Shown here piece after piece: positions 15,566 through 21,499 of a DNA stretch of 23,144 nt. The translations under genes were made by a program, and so were the position numbers. The stretch covers positions 1-23,144 of the forward strand of contig DASPKA010000019.1 in assembly GCA_035628335.1 (NCBI GenBank), given 5' to 3'. The notes beneath the pieces were generated by a model that made no database searches, was not told where the DNA came from, and worked only from the letters and a program-made list of their open reading frames with translations. Position 1 is the stretch's first letter, and every line of letters starts with the position of its first letter. The stretch is from DASPKA01 sp035628335. Its GTDB lineage: Bacteria > Patescibacteriota > Doudnabacteria > UBA920.

Positions 15566-16177
15566 ATGTTTGATTTAAAAAATTTAATTGAAGCGGCCGG
15601 GTATCTCGGTCTTTTTGGTATTGTATTTGCTGAATCTGGGTTGTTCATTGGTTTCTTTTTGCCTGGAGACAGTTTGTTATTTACAGCAGGGTTTTTGGCA
15701 TCACAGAATTATCTGAATATAGTGTGGTTAATTGTAATTATTTTTACAGCAGCGGTAATTGGAGACAATGTTGGGTACTACTTTGGTCAGTATTCTGGGC
15801 CTAAAATATTTAAAAAACCTGAATCTTTATTTTTTAAACCCGAGTATTTACACAAGGCTCAAGCTTTCTATGAGCAGCACGGCGGAAAGACTATTATCCT
15901 TGCTCGCTTTATGCCTTTTGTCAGAACCTTTGCTCCTATAGTCGCAGGAGCAGGCCGCATGGATCACAAAAAGTTTGTATTCTATAACATTGTGGGTGGT
16001 GCTATATGGACTTTGAGTATGCTTTTAGGAGGTTATTTCCTGGGTAAGGTGGTTCCAAATGCCGATAAATATGTGTTACCGATTGTTGCGGCCATTATAG
16101 TAGCATCAGTTGCTCCCTCAGTGATTGCCCTTATAAAGAGTCGCATGAAAAATAAAAACAGTGTTGGTAATTCGTAG
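15566..16177 (+). CDS. DedA/SNARE-associated family membrane protein
   Basis: 203 residues. DedA proteins are integral membrane proteins; members are implicated in lipid (undecaprenyl phosphate or phospholipid) translocation and membrane homeostasis. Family hallmarks are visible: GIVFAESGLFIGFFLPGDSL (18-37) with the conserved Glu and PGDS, a second hydrophobic segment with IGDNVGYYFG (65-74), and ARFMPFVRTFAPIVAGAG (113-130) with the two conserved arginines. Two C-terminal helices follow (NIVGGAIWTLSMLLGGYFLG and VLPIVAAIIVASVAP), then a lysine-rich cytoplasmic tail. No SD is present before the ATG. It lies 36 bases after the ATPase and may be read from the same transcript. The TAG stop is in the loop of the downstream terminator. 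Confidence 0.92.
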   Translation: MFDLKNLIEAAGYLGLFGIVFAESGLFIGFFLPGDSLLFTAGFLASQNYLNIVWLIVIIFTAAVIGDNVGYYFGQYSGPKIFKKPESLFFKPEYLHKAQAFYEQHGGKTIILARFMPFVRTFAPIVAGAGRMDHKKFVFYNIVGGAIWTLSMLLGGYFLGKVVPNADKYVLPIVAAIIVASVAPSVIALIKSRMKNKNSVGNS

Positions 16178-16196
16178 ATTGCCAACACTGTTTTTT
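16155..16196. terminator. Strong terminator between convergent genes
   Basis: A 17-bp stem with a single G-T pair: 16155-16171 (AAAACAGTGTTGGTAAT) pairs with 16178-16194 around the loop TCGTAG. T bases run 16191-16196 and A bases lie on the left, so it can act on both strands. The dedA stop codon is in the loop. Confidence 0.92.
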
Positions 16197-16203
16197 AGAG
16201 GTC

Positions 16204-16746
16204 CTATTTACTGCCCAACGAGTGCCGGGCAGCAATATAACGTTGCTTCAGCCAGAGCCGAGCGATCAGTTTAGCTTCGCGCCAGACTTCCCGAAGGCTT
16301 TTGAGGCTTGGTTTAATTTGTGCCTGTTCGAAGTATTCGTCTGGCACTATCTCGCCAAGCACTATCCGTTTTTCTAGCTCAATTATGTCAGAAAAATTCA
16401 TACTGCCATAATAAGCCTGATGTGTCCTCGAGCCGCTACGCTCGAGCCTTGCGTTAGCTTTACCAAATCGGTAAAGCCCTGGGAGGCGGTCCTCAGTAAA
16501 GGTGTATACGTTGAATGATTGAAAACGGCTGAAGATGTGCTCTGGTATTTGACCCAGAGCGTTCCCATACTCCAAATTGTCGAGTTTGATGTACGGGCCA
16601 GTATCGTCCAAATATACCCTTACCAGAAGATTACTTCCATCAGGTAGGGTGATGGTTACTGGCCTGCTGTTTGACGGAGGGAGCTGCAGTATAAGTTTAC
16701 GTTGTTCCTCCGTCAGGATGTTTGAATTCAGATAACCTCTTGGCAT
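16204..16746 (-). CDS. Protein of unknown function, 180 residues, with a structured leader
   Basis: The start at 16746 is fixed by AGGAGG five to six bases upstream on the minus strand; the open frame extends 54 codons higher but only through the leader. The N-terminal half has short strands and a TLPDGSNLLVRVYLDD hairpin-like segment. The middle is aromatic and basic (FNVYTFTEDRLPGLYRFGKA, RLERSGSRTHQAYYG). The C-terminus is helical and basic (LREVWREAKLIARLWLKQRY). No signal peptide or membrane helix is seen, so it is probably cytosolic. No family is recognised. The promoter is strong and a leader of about 94 bases carries two hairpins. It ends next to the terminator shared with dedA. Confidence 0.7.
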   Translation of the reverse strand: MPRGYLNSNILTEEQRKLILQLPPSNSRPVTITLPDGSNLLVRVYLDDTGPYIKLDNLEYGNALGQIPEHIFSRFQSFNVYTFTEDRLPGLYRFGKANARLERSGSRTHQAYYGSMNFSDIIELEKRIVLGEIVPDEYFEQAQIKPSLKSLREVWREAKLIARLWLKQRYIAARHSLGSK

Positions 16747-16758
16747 TTTTTCCTCCTC

Positions 16759-16834
16759 TTGCACCTGCTTCTTCGCGAAGGCAGCGCAAGACCTTTGTGA
16801 GAAATTTCCTGCGCCCGGTTTGTACGAAAACCGG
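16759..16834 (-). promoter_or_regulatory. Structured 5' leader with two hairpins
   Basis: The first hairpin is perfect: CCGGTTT and AAACCGG around a six-base loop (16815-16834). The second (16759-16789) pairs TTGC-CTGC with GCAG-TGCAA around a CTTCGCGAAG apex and ends just before the SD. Together they could modulate translation or transcript stability; no known riboswitch class is recognised. Confidence 0.5.
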
Positions 16835-16846
16835 AATGAATATCGT

Positions 16847-16875
16847 ATTATGCTATTTTTAAAATACTTTGTCAA
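16847..16875 (-). promoter_or_regulatory. Promoter of the 180-residue protein gene
   Basis: Consensus TTGACA (16875-16870), 17-base spacer, CATAAT (16852-16847). Predicted start is near 16840, about 94 bases before the ATG. It is divergent from, and only about 30 bases away from, the rpsP promoter. Confidence 0.8.
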
Positions 16876-16901
16876 TTTTTTTACCCTGCCTATACCCACC
16901 T

Positions 16902-16930
16902 TTGACAATATTTTCCTAAATTGTTAGAAT
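16902..16930 (+). promoter_or_regulatory. rpsP promoter
   Basis: Consensus TTGACA (16902-16907), 17-base spacer, TAGAAT (16925-16930). A leader of about 28 A/T-rich bases without SD precedes ATG 16965. Confidence 0.8.
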
Positions 16931-16964
16931 ATATAAGCAATTTAAAGAAATTTACGCACTATAC

Positions 16965-17282
16965 ATGTTAACTATCCGTTTAAAACGAGTTGGTAAGAAG
17001 AACAAGGTTATGTACCAATTAGTGGTAACCCAGGCTACGCGCGCAGCTCAGAAGAAGTCTCTTGAGATCTTAGCAGCCTATAACCCTCATACCAAAAATT
17101 TTGCTTTGAAGAGCAAAGAACGCCTAGATTACTGGATTTCTCAACATATCTCCATGTCTCCTACCGCACAGAATTTGTTGATATCTCAGAAACTCCTAGA
17201 CAAACTAAAGGTAAAGGCCTTCACTACCCCTAAAAAGGCAGCAACTGAAGAAGCTAAGCCAATTGAGGCCCCAGCTGCATAA
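16965..17282 (+). CDS. rpsP: 30S ribosomal protein S16
   Basis: 105 residues. S16 is a small-subunit protein needed for 30S assembly. The start MLTIRLKRVGKKNKVMYQLV and the following VTQATRAAQKKSLEILAAYNP match the family, in which most members begin MxxIRLxRxGxKxxPxYRIVV. The usual Pro-Tyr-Arg reads Met-Tyr-Gln here. SKERLDYWISQHISMSPTAQ corresponds to the conserved YWLxxGAQPSxT region. The C-terminus has a short Lys/Ala/Glu-rich extension ending APAA. No SD is seen. In most bacteria rpsP is followed by rimM, trmD and rplS; here only a pseudouridine synthase separates it from rplS. Confidence 0.95.
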   Translation: MLTIRLKRVGKKNKVMYQLVVTQATRAAQKKSLEILAAYNPHTKNFALKSKERLDYWISQHISMSPTAQNLLISQKLLDKLKVKAFTTPKKAATEEAKPIEAPAA

Positions 17283-17290
17283 AATCAAAT

Positions 17291-17310
17291 CCCGACGAAA
17301 GTCGGGTTTT
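17291..17310 (+). terminator. rpsP terminator
   Basis: CCCGAC (17291-17296), GAAA tetraloop, GTCGGG (17301-17306), TTTT. The same stem, with a GTAA loop, recurs after rplS. The T-run overlaps the -10 promoter of the next gene. Confidence 0.8.
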
Positions 17311-17318
17311 GTTATACT
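17310..17318 (+). promoter_or_regulatory. Extended -10 promoter of the pseudouridine synthase gene
   Basis: TGT followed by TATACT (17313-17318), eight bases before ATG 17327. It predicts a leaderless or near-leaderless transcript, and it begins on the last base of the preceding terminator. Confidence 0.55.
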
Positions 17319-17326
17319 ATTGATAT

Positions 17327-18250
17327 ATGTCGGAAGTAAAAACATTCACTGTGGAAGAACTAAAATGCAGAGTAGACAAATACTTAGCTGAGCGGGTAAG
17401 TATTCCTCGCAGTCGTATTCAGCGTGAGATAGAAAATGGACAGGTTACGGTAAATGGTGTGCAAATATTTGAAAACAAAACAATAGTGAGATTGGGTGAC
17501 AAAATTACCTACATTATACTACCGCCAGAGCAGGAGAAACCGAAAAATATCTTCCTTAAAACTCTGTATGAAGGCCATGGGCTGTTAATTATTGACAAGC
17601 CACCCGGTCTAACTGTACACAATGCATCAGCTGTGAAAGGTGACACTTTAACTGAGGCCCTATTATTCCACTATAAAGATATTGCCGGAGTAGGAGAAAA
17701 GGGGAGGCCAGGCATCGTTCATCGGTTAGACAAAGACACTTCAGGCTGTATTTTAGTAGCCACTACCCAAGAGATGTATGAGTACCTTAAAGAAGCGTTC
17801 GCTACCCGCAAGGTACGTAAAGAGTACGTTGCCTTAGTTCAAGGTACCATGGAAAAAATACATGGGGAAATAGATACCCCTATAGGCAAGTCTAAGACAG
17901 ATTTCCGTAAGTATGACACAAAAAACATCCTTGAACCTAAAGAAAGCCTTACAGAATATAAAGTATTGGAAAATCTTGACATTTACAGCCTTTTATTGGT
18001 AAAATTGCATACAGGTAGAACGCATCAGATACGCGTTCATTTTAAATCTCTAGGACATCCCTTAGTTGGGGACGAGCTCTATGGCGGTAAAAAGGCCTTG
18101 GCCCTTGGACTCACGCGTCAGTTCCTTCATGCAAGACGAATAGAAGTTCAGTTGCCGGATGGTACCTGGATAGAAGCTGAAAGCGAGCTCCCAGAAGATT
18201 TAAAAGACATTTTAAGGAAATTACATTCCAAAAAAGTAAATTTATTGTAA
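17327..18250 (+). CDS. RluA-family 23S rRNA pseudouridine synthase (RluD-like)
   Basis: 307 residues. It converts specific uridines of rRNA to pseudouridine. An N-terminal S4 RNA-binding domain (about 10-65, CRVDKYLAERVSIPRSRIQR, NGQVTVNG) is followed by the RluA catalytic domain. The catalytic block GRPGIVHRLDKDTSGCIL (126-143) contains the essential Asp135. Other family landmarks are LLIIDKPPGLTVH (86-98), RKEYVALVQG, and TGRTHQIRVHFKSLGHPLVGDELYG. S4 plus this length fits RluD-type enzymes, which act on helix 69 of 23S rRNA; exact target sites cannot be read from sequence alone. It stands where rimM and trmD usually sit, between rpsP and rplS. Confidence 0.93.
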   Translation: MSEVKTFTVEELKCRVDKYLAERVSIPRSRIQREIENGQVTVNGVQIFENKTIVRLGDKITYIILPPEQEKPKNIFLKTLYEGHGLLIIDKPPGLTVHNASAVKGDTLTEALLFHYKDIAGVGEKGRPGIVHRLDKDTSGCILVATTQEMYEYLKEAFATRKVRKEYVALVQGTMEKIHGEIDTPIGKSKTDFRKYDTKNILEPKESLTEYKVLENLDIYSLLLVKLHTGRTHQIRVHFKSLGHPLVGDELYGGKKALALGLTRQFLHARRIEVQLPDGTWIEAESELPEDLKDILRKLHSKKVNLL

Positions 18251-18251
18251 C

Positions 18252-18313
18252 AGCCATTAGCCATTAGCCATTAGCAGATCAGCTGCTGGCTAACGGCTAA
18301 AGGCTAAAAGCTA
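18252..18313. repeat. TTAGC-type inverted repeat upstream of rplS
   Basis: The left arm 18252-18275 is a tandem array of the 7-mer ATTAGCC (three and a half copies). It pairs with the right arm 18289-18312 (GGCTAA-type units) at 20 of 24 positions, with a 13-base loop. It ends five bases before the rplS ATG and leaves no room for an SD. It shares the 12-mer GGCTAAAAGCTA with the element in front of rpoC. Confidence 0.75.
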
Positions 18314-18317
18314 CCCA

Positions 18318-18707
18318 ATGGCCATCATCAAAAACATCACAGATTCACAAGTCCAAACCCTGCCTGAGTTCCGCGTTGGGAACACAGTTAAGGTTCATCA
18401 GAAAATCCGTGAAGGCGGTAAGGAACGTATTCAGATTTTTGAGGGCCTAGTCATTGCCCGCAAAGGTGGCACAGGTGTCAACGCCACTTTCATGGTCCGT
18501 AAGATTGCTTCTGGCGTAGGAGTAGAGCGTATATACCCACTCCACTCTCCAAACATTGCAAAACTTGAAGTGGTGAAGACGCCAGTTGTCCGCCAGGCAA
18601 AACTATACTACGTACGTAAGCGCCAGGACAACACCCCAAGAGCCCGCAAAACTGAAGCGCAAAGAAAGGCTGCTCATAAGTCTAAGAAAAAAGTTTCAGC
18701 AAAATAA
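18318..18707 (+). CDS. rplS: 50S ribosomal protein L19
   Basis: 129 residues. L19 lies at the interface of the ribosomal subunits. Typical blocks: LPEFRVGNTVKVHQKIREGG, KERIQIFEGLVIARKGGTG, NATFMVRKIASGVGVERIYP, LHSPNIAKLEVVKTPVVRQAKLYYVR. The C-terminal tail is lysine/arginine-rich (RKTEAQRKAAHKSKKKVSAK), as in many L19 proteins. There is no SD; the bases before the ATG belong to an inverted repeat. A perfect terminator follows. Confidence 0.97.
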   Translation: MAIIKNITDSQVQTLPEFRVGNTVKVHQKIREGGKERIQIFEGLVIARKGGTGVNATFMVRKIASGVGVERIYPLHSPNIAKLEVVKTPVVRQAKLYYVRKRQDNTPRARKTEAQRKAAHKSKKKVSAK

Positions 18708-18712
18708 CTACC

Positions 18713-18736
18713 AAATCCCGACGTAAGTCGGGATTT
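18713..18736 (+). terminator. rplS terminator
   Basis: AAATCCCGAC (18713-18722), GTAA loop, GTCGGGATTT (18727-18736): a perfect 10-bp stem followed by T bases. The core stem equals the rpsP terminator. Confidence 0.9.
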
Positions 18737-18745
18737 TATATGGAT

Positions 18746-18775
18746 TTGCTTTGTAAAGGAATAGCATTGTATTAT
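18746..18775 (+). promoter_or_regulatory. Promoter of the glycosidase gene
   Basis: TTGCTT (18746-18751), 18-base spacer, TATTAT (18770-18775). A short leader ends in the strong SD AAGGAGGT (18783-18790) before ATG 18797. Confidence 0.5.
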
Positions 18776-18796
18776 GAATTCTAAGGAGGTAGATGC

Positions 18797-19759
18797 ATGA
18801 GAAGAAGAGCCTTCGTCAGTTCATTGGTATTAGCTGGAATTCCGTTTTTCTCTAAAACTCTCACCTCTTCGCAGGTGTTGAGGGTGGGCGTAAACTTGCC
18901 ATGGTATACCTATGGTTATGACATAGGTGGACGCGAACACACTCCCTGGAAAGTGACGCCGTATGGATATGCGAACAACGCCCCGCGGGTGACACGGGAC
19001 TTTATGATGCTCAAAGCGCATGGGATTGACATTGTCCGGGTAGCAATTTTTTGTGATCTGCGGTCAGGTGTTGTCTGGGAAAGAGGACGGTTCGTAAGCT
19101 TTAACCAGGCAGCAGAGGAAGACTTTACAGAATTGCTGAAAATTGCCACTGAAACCGGCATGCTTCTTATTCCGGTATTGTTCGACTTCAGTATTGCAGA
19201 CGGAGTAGGTGTGCATGGTAACACCGACCATCCGGAAGTGATTCTGAACTCAGAAGACAGGTATGCGCTTATGGCATCACTGGCGCAGTTGTTGGCGGAC
19301 AACATTCAGTATGTAAGCTGCATTTATGCAGTCGACATATTTAACGAACCTGAGAACGCAAGTGTTTTGTATACAGCTCACGGTGTAGAAGAGTTACGGA
19401 AGTTCCTTAAGCTCACTGCCGCGACTGTAAAGAAGGTCTGGCCAAAAACACCAGTCACGCTTGGTTGCGCAAACCGCGCGACAATGCTTATGAACTGGCG
19501 TGACATCCCAGTAGACGTGGAGCAGTTCCACTATTATGACCGCTTTGAATCACAAGGAATGAAGTTTGACTTTCCTGTGCGGAACTTTGAAACCAAGAAG
19601 CCGGTCATTATAGGCGAGGCAGAAGCAACCCATATTCATGCCAAGCTTGGTCTCGCGCTGACTAACGGCTATGACGCCATTATATTCTGGTCCTTGCACG
19701 CTGAGGACAAGTTCACCAAACTTGATCTAAGGCAAATCAAGGCCTGGAAGAGGAAATGA
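18797..19759 (+). CDS. Secreted glycoside hydrolase, clan GH-A (GH5-like)
   Basis: 320 residues with a very strong SD (AAGGAGG, 18783-18789). The N-terminus MRRRAFVSSLVLAGIPFF is a signal sequence; the arginines make a Tat-type signal possible, but the core fits Sec too. The rest reads as a TIM-barrel glycosidase. DIFNEPEN carries the candidate acid/base Glu184, and VIIGEAEA carries the candidate nucleophile Glu274, in the strand-4/strand-7 arrangement of clan GH-A. HYYDRF (245-250) and FWSL (297-300) fit other substrate-pocket positions. The substrate is not known; a beta-linked polysaccharide such as a glucan or mannan is likely. It is monocistronic with its own promoter and terminator. An exported glycosidase could serve scavenging or remodelling of a host or neighbouring cell surface. 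Confidence 0.75.
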   Translation: MRRRAFVSSLVLAGIPFFSKTLTSSQVLRVGVNLPWYTYGYDIGGREHTPWKVTPYGYANNAPRVTRDFMMLKAHGIDIVRVAIFCDLRSGVVWERGRFVSFNQAAEEDFTELLKIATETGMLLIPVLFDFSIADGVGVHGNTDHPEVILNSEDRYALMASLAQLLADNIQYVSCIYAVDIFNEPENASVLYTAHGVEELRKFLKLTAATVKKVWPKTPVTLGCANRATMLMNWRDIPVDVEQFHYYDRFESQGMKFDFPVRNFETKKPVIIGEAEATHIHAKLGLALTNGYDAIIFWSLHAEDKFTKLDLRQIKAWKRK

Positions 19760-19760
19760 A

Positions 19761-19795
19761 AACTCCCGTCCTAAGAAATTCTTGGGGCGGGAGTT
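19761..19795. terminator. Terminator shared by the glycosidase and HisG-like genes
   Basis: AACTCCCGTCC (19761-19771) pairs with GGGCGGGAGTT (19785-19795), an 11-bp stem with one G-T pair. AATTTT follows on plus. It lies directly after the glycosidase stop, and the end of the convergent HisG-like frame (19771) overlaps its left foot. Confidence 0.75.
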
Positions 19796-20313
19796 AATTT
19801 TGCTCCATCAGCCGGAAATTGGAGCAATAGTTCTTGAGTGTTGGTAATTAGAACCGGAAAAATCCGTTTCGTTTTTTTGAACTTGAGACCAAGTCCGGTT
19901 GCGGTATTGCCACTTTCCACTACTGAATATGCTGCATCCGCAAGTCCTTCTGCCACGAGCTGTTCTGTTGCGCCTCTGACTTTTTGAATTTTGGCAAAGA
20001 GGAATTTTTTGCGTGCAGCCTTGGGGTACTCAGTGACAATGCGAGGGAAGAACGTGTTTCCCATGAAAATGAACGCGAGTCCCCATTCTTTAGCTGTTGG
20101 CAGTGTACGACTCCAGAGCTTCCGCCTTTTCCACCAGGAAAGCTCTCCGAGATGGTCTGTGCCCGTAACACCAACGCAGGGTTGCGGGCATGTGACTACA
20201 AGCATAGGTATGTCTGAGGCGTGTGCACGTATTGTAGTAAATCCTGGTAACTCGTTTATGCTGACAGATTTGTCCAAATGCGAATCTTTTTTTGGCAAAT
20301 ATAGAATTTTCAT
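19771..20313 (-). CDS. Isolated, diverged HisG-like (ATP phosphoribosyltransferase) protein
   Basis: 180 residues from ATG 20313; AGGAGG (20323-20318) precedes it by four bases. Several blocks match the ATP phosphoribosyltransferase catalytic domain, the first enzyme of histidine synthesis: ASDIPMLV (32-39, like ARDIPxxV), VGVTGTDHL (47-55, like LGITGxDxL), RIVTEYPKAARKKF (91-104, like RIATEFPxLTRxYF), GATEQLVAEGLADAAYSVVE (114-133), and SGNTATGLGL (134-143). The N-terminal KGRL substrate block is missing and the PRPP-binding ADAIxDxVxTGxT loop is altered. It is shorter than the roughly 200-residue HisG short form. No other his gene is in the window, and many CPR bacteria lack the pathway. 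It may be a repurposed phosphoribosyltransferase or binding protein. It is downstream of a TrpR-like gene and behind a terminator-like hairpin. Confidence 0.6.
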   Translation of the reverse strand: MKILYLPKKDSHLDKSVSINELPGFTTIRAHASDIPMLVVTCPQPCVGVTGTDHLGELSWWKRRKLWSRTLPTAKEWGLAFIFMGNTFFPRIVTEYPKAARKKFLFAKIQKVRGATEQLVAEGLADAAYSVVESGNTATGLGLKFKKTKRIFPVLITNTQELLLQFPADGAKLTPAPRIS

Positions 20314-20323
20314 CTTTCCTCCT

Positions 20324-20352
20324 AAAAAAACACCCCGCAAGCTTGCGGGGTG
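20324..20352 (-). terminator. Terminator hairpin directly before the HisG-like SD (attenuator candidate)
   Basis: CACCCCGCAAG (20331-20341) and CTTGCGGGGTG (20342-20352) form a perfect 22-base palindrome. On the minus strand seven T bases follow (20330-20324) and then the SD immediately. It can stop transcription coming from the TrpR-like gene before the HisG-like gene is reached. The upstream copy AAGCTTGC (20398-20391 on minus) can pair with GCAAGCTT inside the hairpin as an anti-terminator. Confidence 0.8.
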
Positions 20353-20390
20353 GGGAGGGTTTGATAGATGTAGCACAACCACCTCAACCA

Positions 20391-20452
20391 GCAAGCTTAG
20401 TGAGTACTCTCTTGCCTGGACTGAAGTGAATTCCGTTCACTCAAGAGCTACT
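20391..20452 (-). promoter_or_regulatory. Structured leader between the TrpR-like and HisG-like genes
   Basis: On the minus strand, several short pairings exclude each other: AGAG/CTCT around TAG, CTCTTG/CAAGAG enclosing GTGAA/TTCAC, and AAGCTTGC with the terminator apex. The TrpR-like stop codon lies directly upstream and is preceded by three consecutive His codons (20476-20468). The pattern recalls amino acid-controlled attenuation, but nothing proves it. Confidence 0.4.
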
Positions 20453-20746
20453 CTACTTTGGCGAGGTGTGATGATGGGAAACTCGGTTAAGCATAAGACG
20501 GTAGCCGCCTTTGCCTGTGTTCAGCCATTTTGAGATACGTGCAACGGTGCGGGAAGACAAACCAGTCGTTTTGACTATATTTACGTAGGTATCTTGTTTA
20601 TCAAGCATTTGCGCTGCCTGCCAACGAGCAGAAAATTCACGAATTTCTTCTTCTGTTAACAAGTCACGAAAAAAACGCCTGGCTTCATTTATGTTCTCAA
20701 GTTTCAAAATTGCTTTATATAAGTTTTCAGTGTAGATTTTTGACAT
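20453..20746 (-). CDS. TrpR/YerC-family DNA-binding regulator
   Basis: 97 residues. The family includes the tryptophan repressor and the YerC/YecD proteins. Seen: RRFFRDLLTEEEIREFSARW (23-42, matching the conserved FxxDLxTxxEIxxxxxRxx block), AAQMLDKQDTYVNIVKTTG, then the helix-turn-helix SSRTVARISKWLNTGKGGYR (64-83). The ligand pocket of true TrpR cannot be confirmed, so the ligand is unknown. The C-terminus ends VSHHHTSPK. The promoter is excellent and an inverted repeat lies on its -10/start region, suggesting self-regulation. The HisG-like gene follows on the same strand after 139 bases. Family assignment is strong. Confidence 0.88.
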   Translation of the reverse strand: MSKIYTENLYKAILKLENINEARRFFRDLLTEEEIREFSARWQAAQMLDKQDTYVNIVKTTGLSSRTVARISKWLNTGKGGYRLMLNRVSHHHTSPK

Positions 20747-20749
20747 ATG

Positions 20750-20765
20750 CTTTACCTAAGTAAAG
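20750..20765. promoter_or_regulatory. Candidate operator of the TrpR-like regulator
   Basis: CTTTAC, spacer CTAA, GTAAAG is a perfect inverted repeat (6-bp arms) four bases before the start codon. It overlaps the -10 box by two bases and covers the predicted transcription start, where a bound repressor would block RNA polymerase. Confidence 0.55.
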
Positions 20766-20792
20766 TATATTATATATACAAAATAGTGTCAA
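20764..20792 (-). promoter_or_regulatory. Promoter of the TrpR-like gene
   Basis: Consensus TTGACA (20792-20787), 17-base spacer, TATACT (20769-20764). The -35 begins five bases after the stop of the M15-like gene. Confidence 0.85.
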
Positions 20793-20797
20793 GCCGT

Positions 20798-21433
20798 CTA
20801 GTGCACGAGGTCAGTGTTTGGGTTCCTTGCTATATGGAGTACTTCAATAGAGGTTTCTTCAATGAGATTTATCTTACCTTCCCTTTGTAATCGTTTTAGG
20901 ATTTCCTCAAGTGGTTTATATAGCTCTGGTTTCTCTTTTCGGAGCCAGCCTATCCAAATATCAAATGCCGCGAGCTTGGTATGCGTGCTATCTTCACCGT
21001 CAGCTGCTGGATACCCTTGTTCCTGTAATTGTTGTTGATATTCTACAGTACGGGCAAGAGAGGTAATTGCCAAGAAAGGATTGCCTTTTTTATCAGTACC
21101 CTCTTCAGTGGCTAGGTTAGTTGAGATTAATCTTTTACCCCATTCGGTTGTTATATCAGAGAGCAACTCTGCTGTTTGTGGGTCTAGAACCCAAAACTCA
21201 CTTGGAGTTTTGTCTGAAATTTTATACCATTTCCCGACCTGTGATAATCTCACAGCTTTCTTTTGTTCAACAGCATGCTCTATATCTTTAGATGTGAGCA
21301 GAGAAGGGATATGCTTGTACCATACCTTTTCTCGTTGTTGTTCCTGTAAAATCCTCTCCATCTCTTCTGTGGAAGTTTCAGGTACGCTGTATGAGCTTGT
21401 ATCTCCTCGTGCTGATATATCGTAATTTTGCAT
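20798..21433 (-). CDS. M15/DUF5715-like zinc peptidase-fold protein
   Basis: 211 residues. The C-terminal half resembles the D-Ala-D-Ala carboxypeptidase M15 / DUF5715 group: LAITSLARTVEYQQQL (121-136, like VTSxxRTxxxQ), DSTHTKLAAFDIWIG (148-162, like SxHxxGxAxDI) with candidate zinc ligands His151 and Asp158, and SIEVLHIARNP (195-205) with His200. The usual Gly of the HxxG motif is Leu. The N-terminal 100 residues are unrelated to a known domain and have no signal peptide or membrane helix, which is odd for an enzyme of peptidoglycan. It may act in the cytosol, be exported by an unknown route, or be non-enzymatic. There is no SD before ATG 21433. Family assignment is moderate. Confidence 0.55.
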   Translation of the reverse strand: MQNYDISARGDTSSYSVPETSTEEMERILQEQQREKVWYKHIPSLLTSKDIEHAVEQKKAVRLSQVGKWYKISDKTPSEFWVLDPQTAELLSDITTEWGKRLISTNLATEEGTDKKGNPFLAITSLARTVEYQQQLQEQGYPAADGEDSTHTKLAAFDIWIGWLRKEKPELYKPLEEILKRLQREGKINLIEETSIEVLHIARNPNTDLVH

Positions 21434-21487
21434 GGGTTAAAAATATCTCTTACTTTTTATGTTCTGCTCCAACCACTGCATGCATAG

Positions 21488-21493
21488 TATAAT
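21488..21493 (+). promoter_or_regulatory. -10 box of the SemiSWEET gene, leaderless
   Basis: Perfect TATAAT, six bases before ATG 21500, so the predicted transcript starts on the start codon. No good -35. Confidence 0.6.
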
Positions 21494-21499
21494 ACATAT

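Noticed and set aside
16747..16908. 54-codon extension of the 180-residue protein
   Set aside because: It covers the promoter, two hairpins and the SD; AGGAGG fixes the start at 16746.
18252..18313. CRISPR-like array from repeated ATTAGCC units
   Set aside because: Units are only 7 bases with no spacers and form a hairpin; no cas genes are nearby.
20313..20452. T-box riboswitch in the HisG-like leader
   Set aside because: The conserved T-box sequence (AGGGTGG...) and specifier loop pattern are not present.
19991..20533. 180-codon plus-strand frame
   Set aside because: It is antisense to the HisG-like gene, the leader hairpin and the end of the TrpR-like gene, with no SD or promoter.
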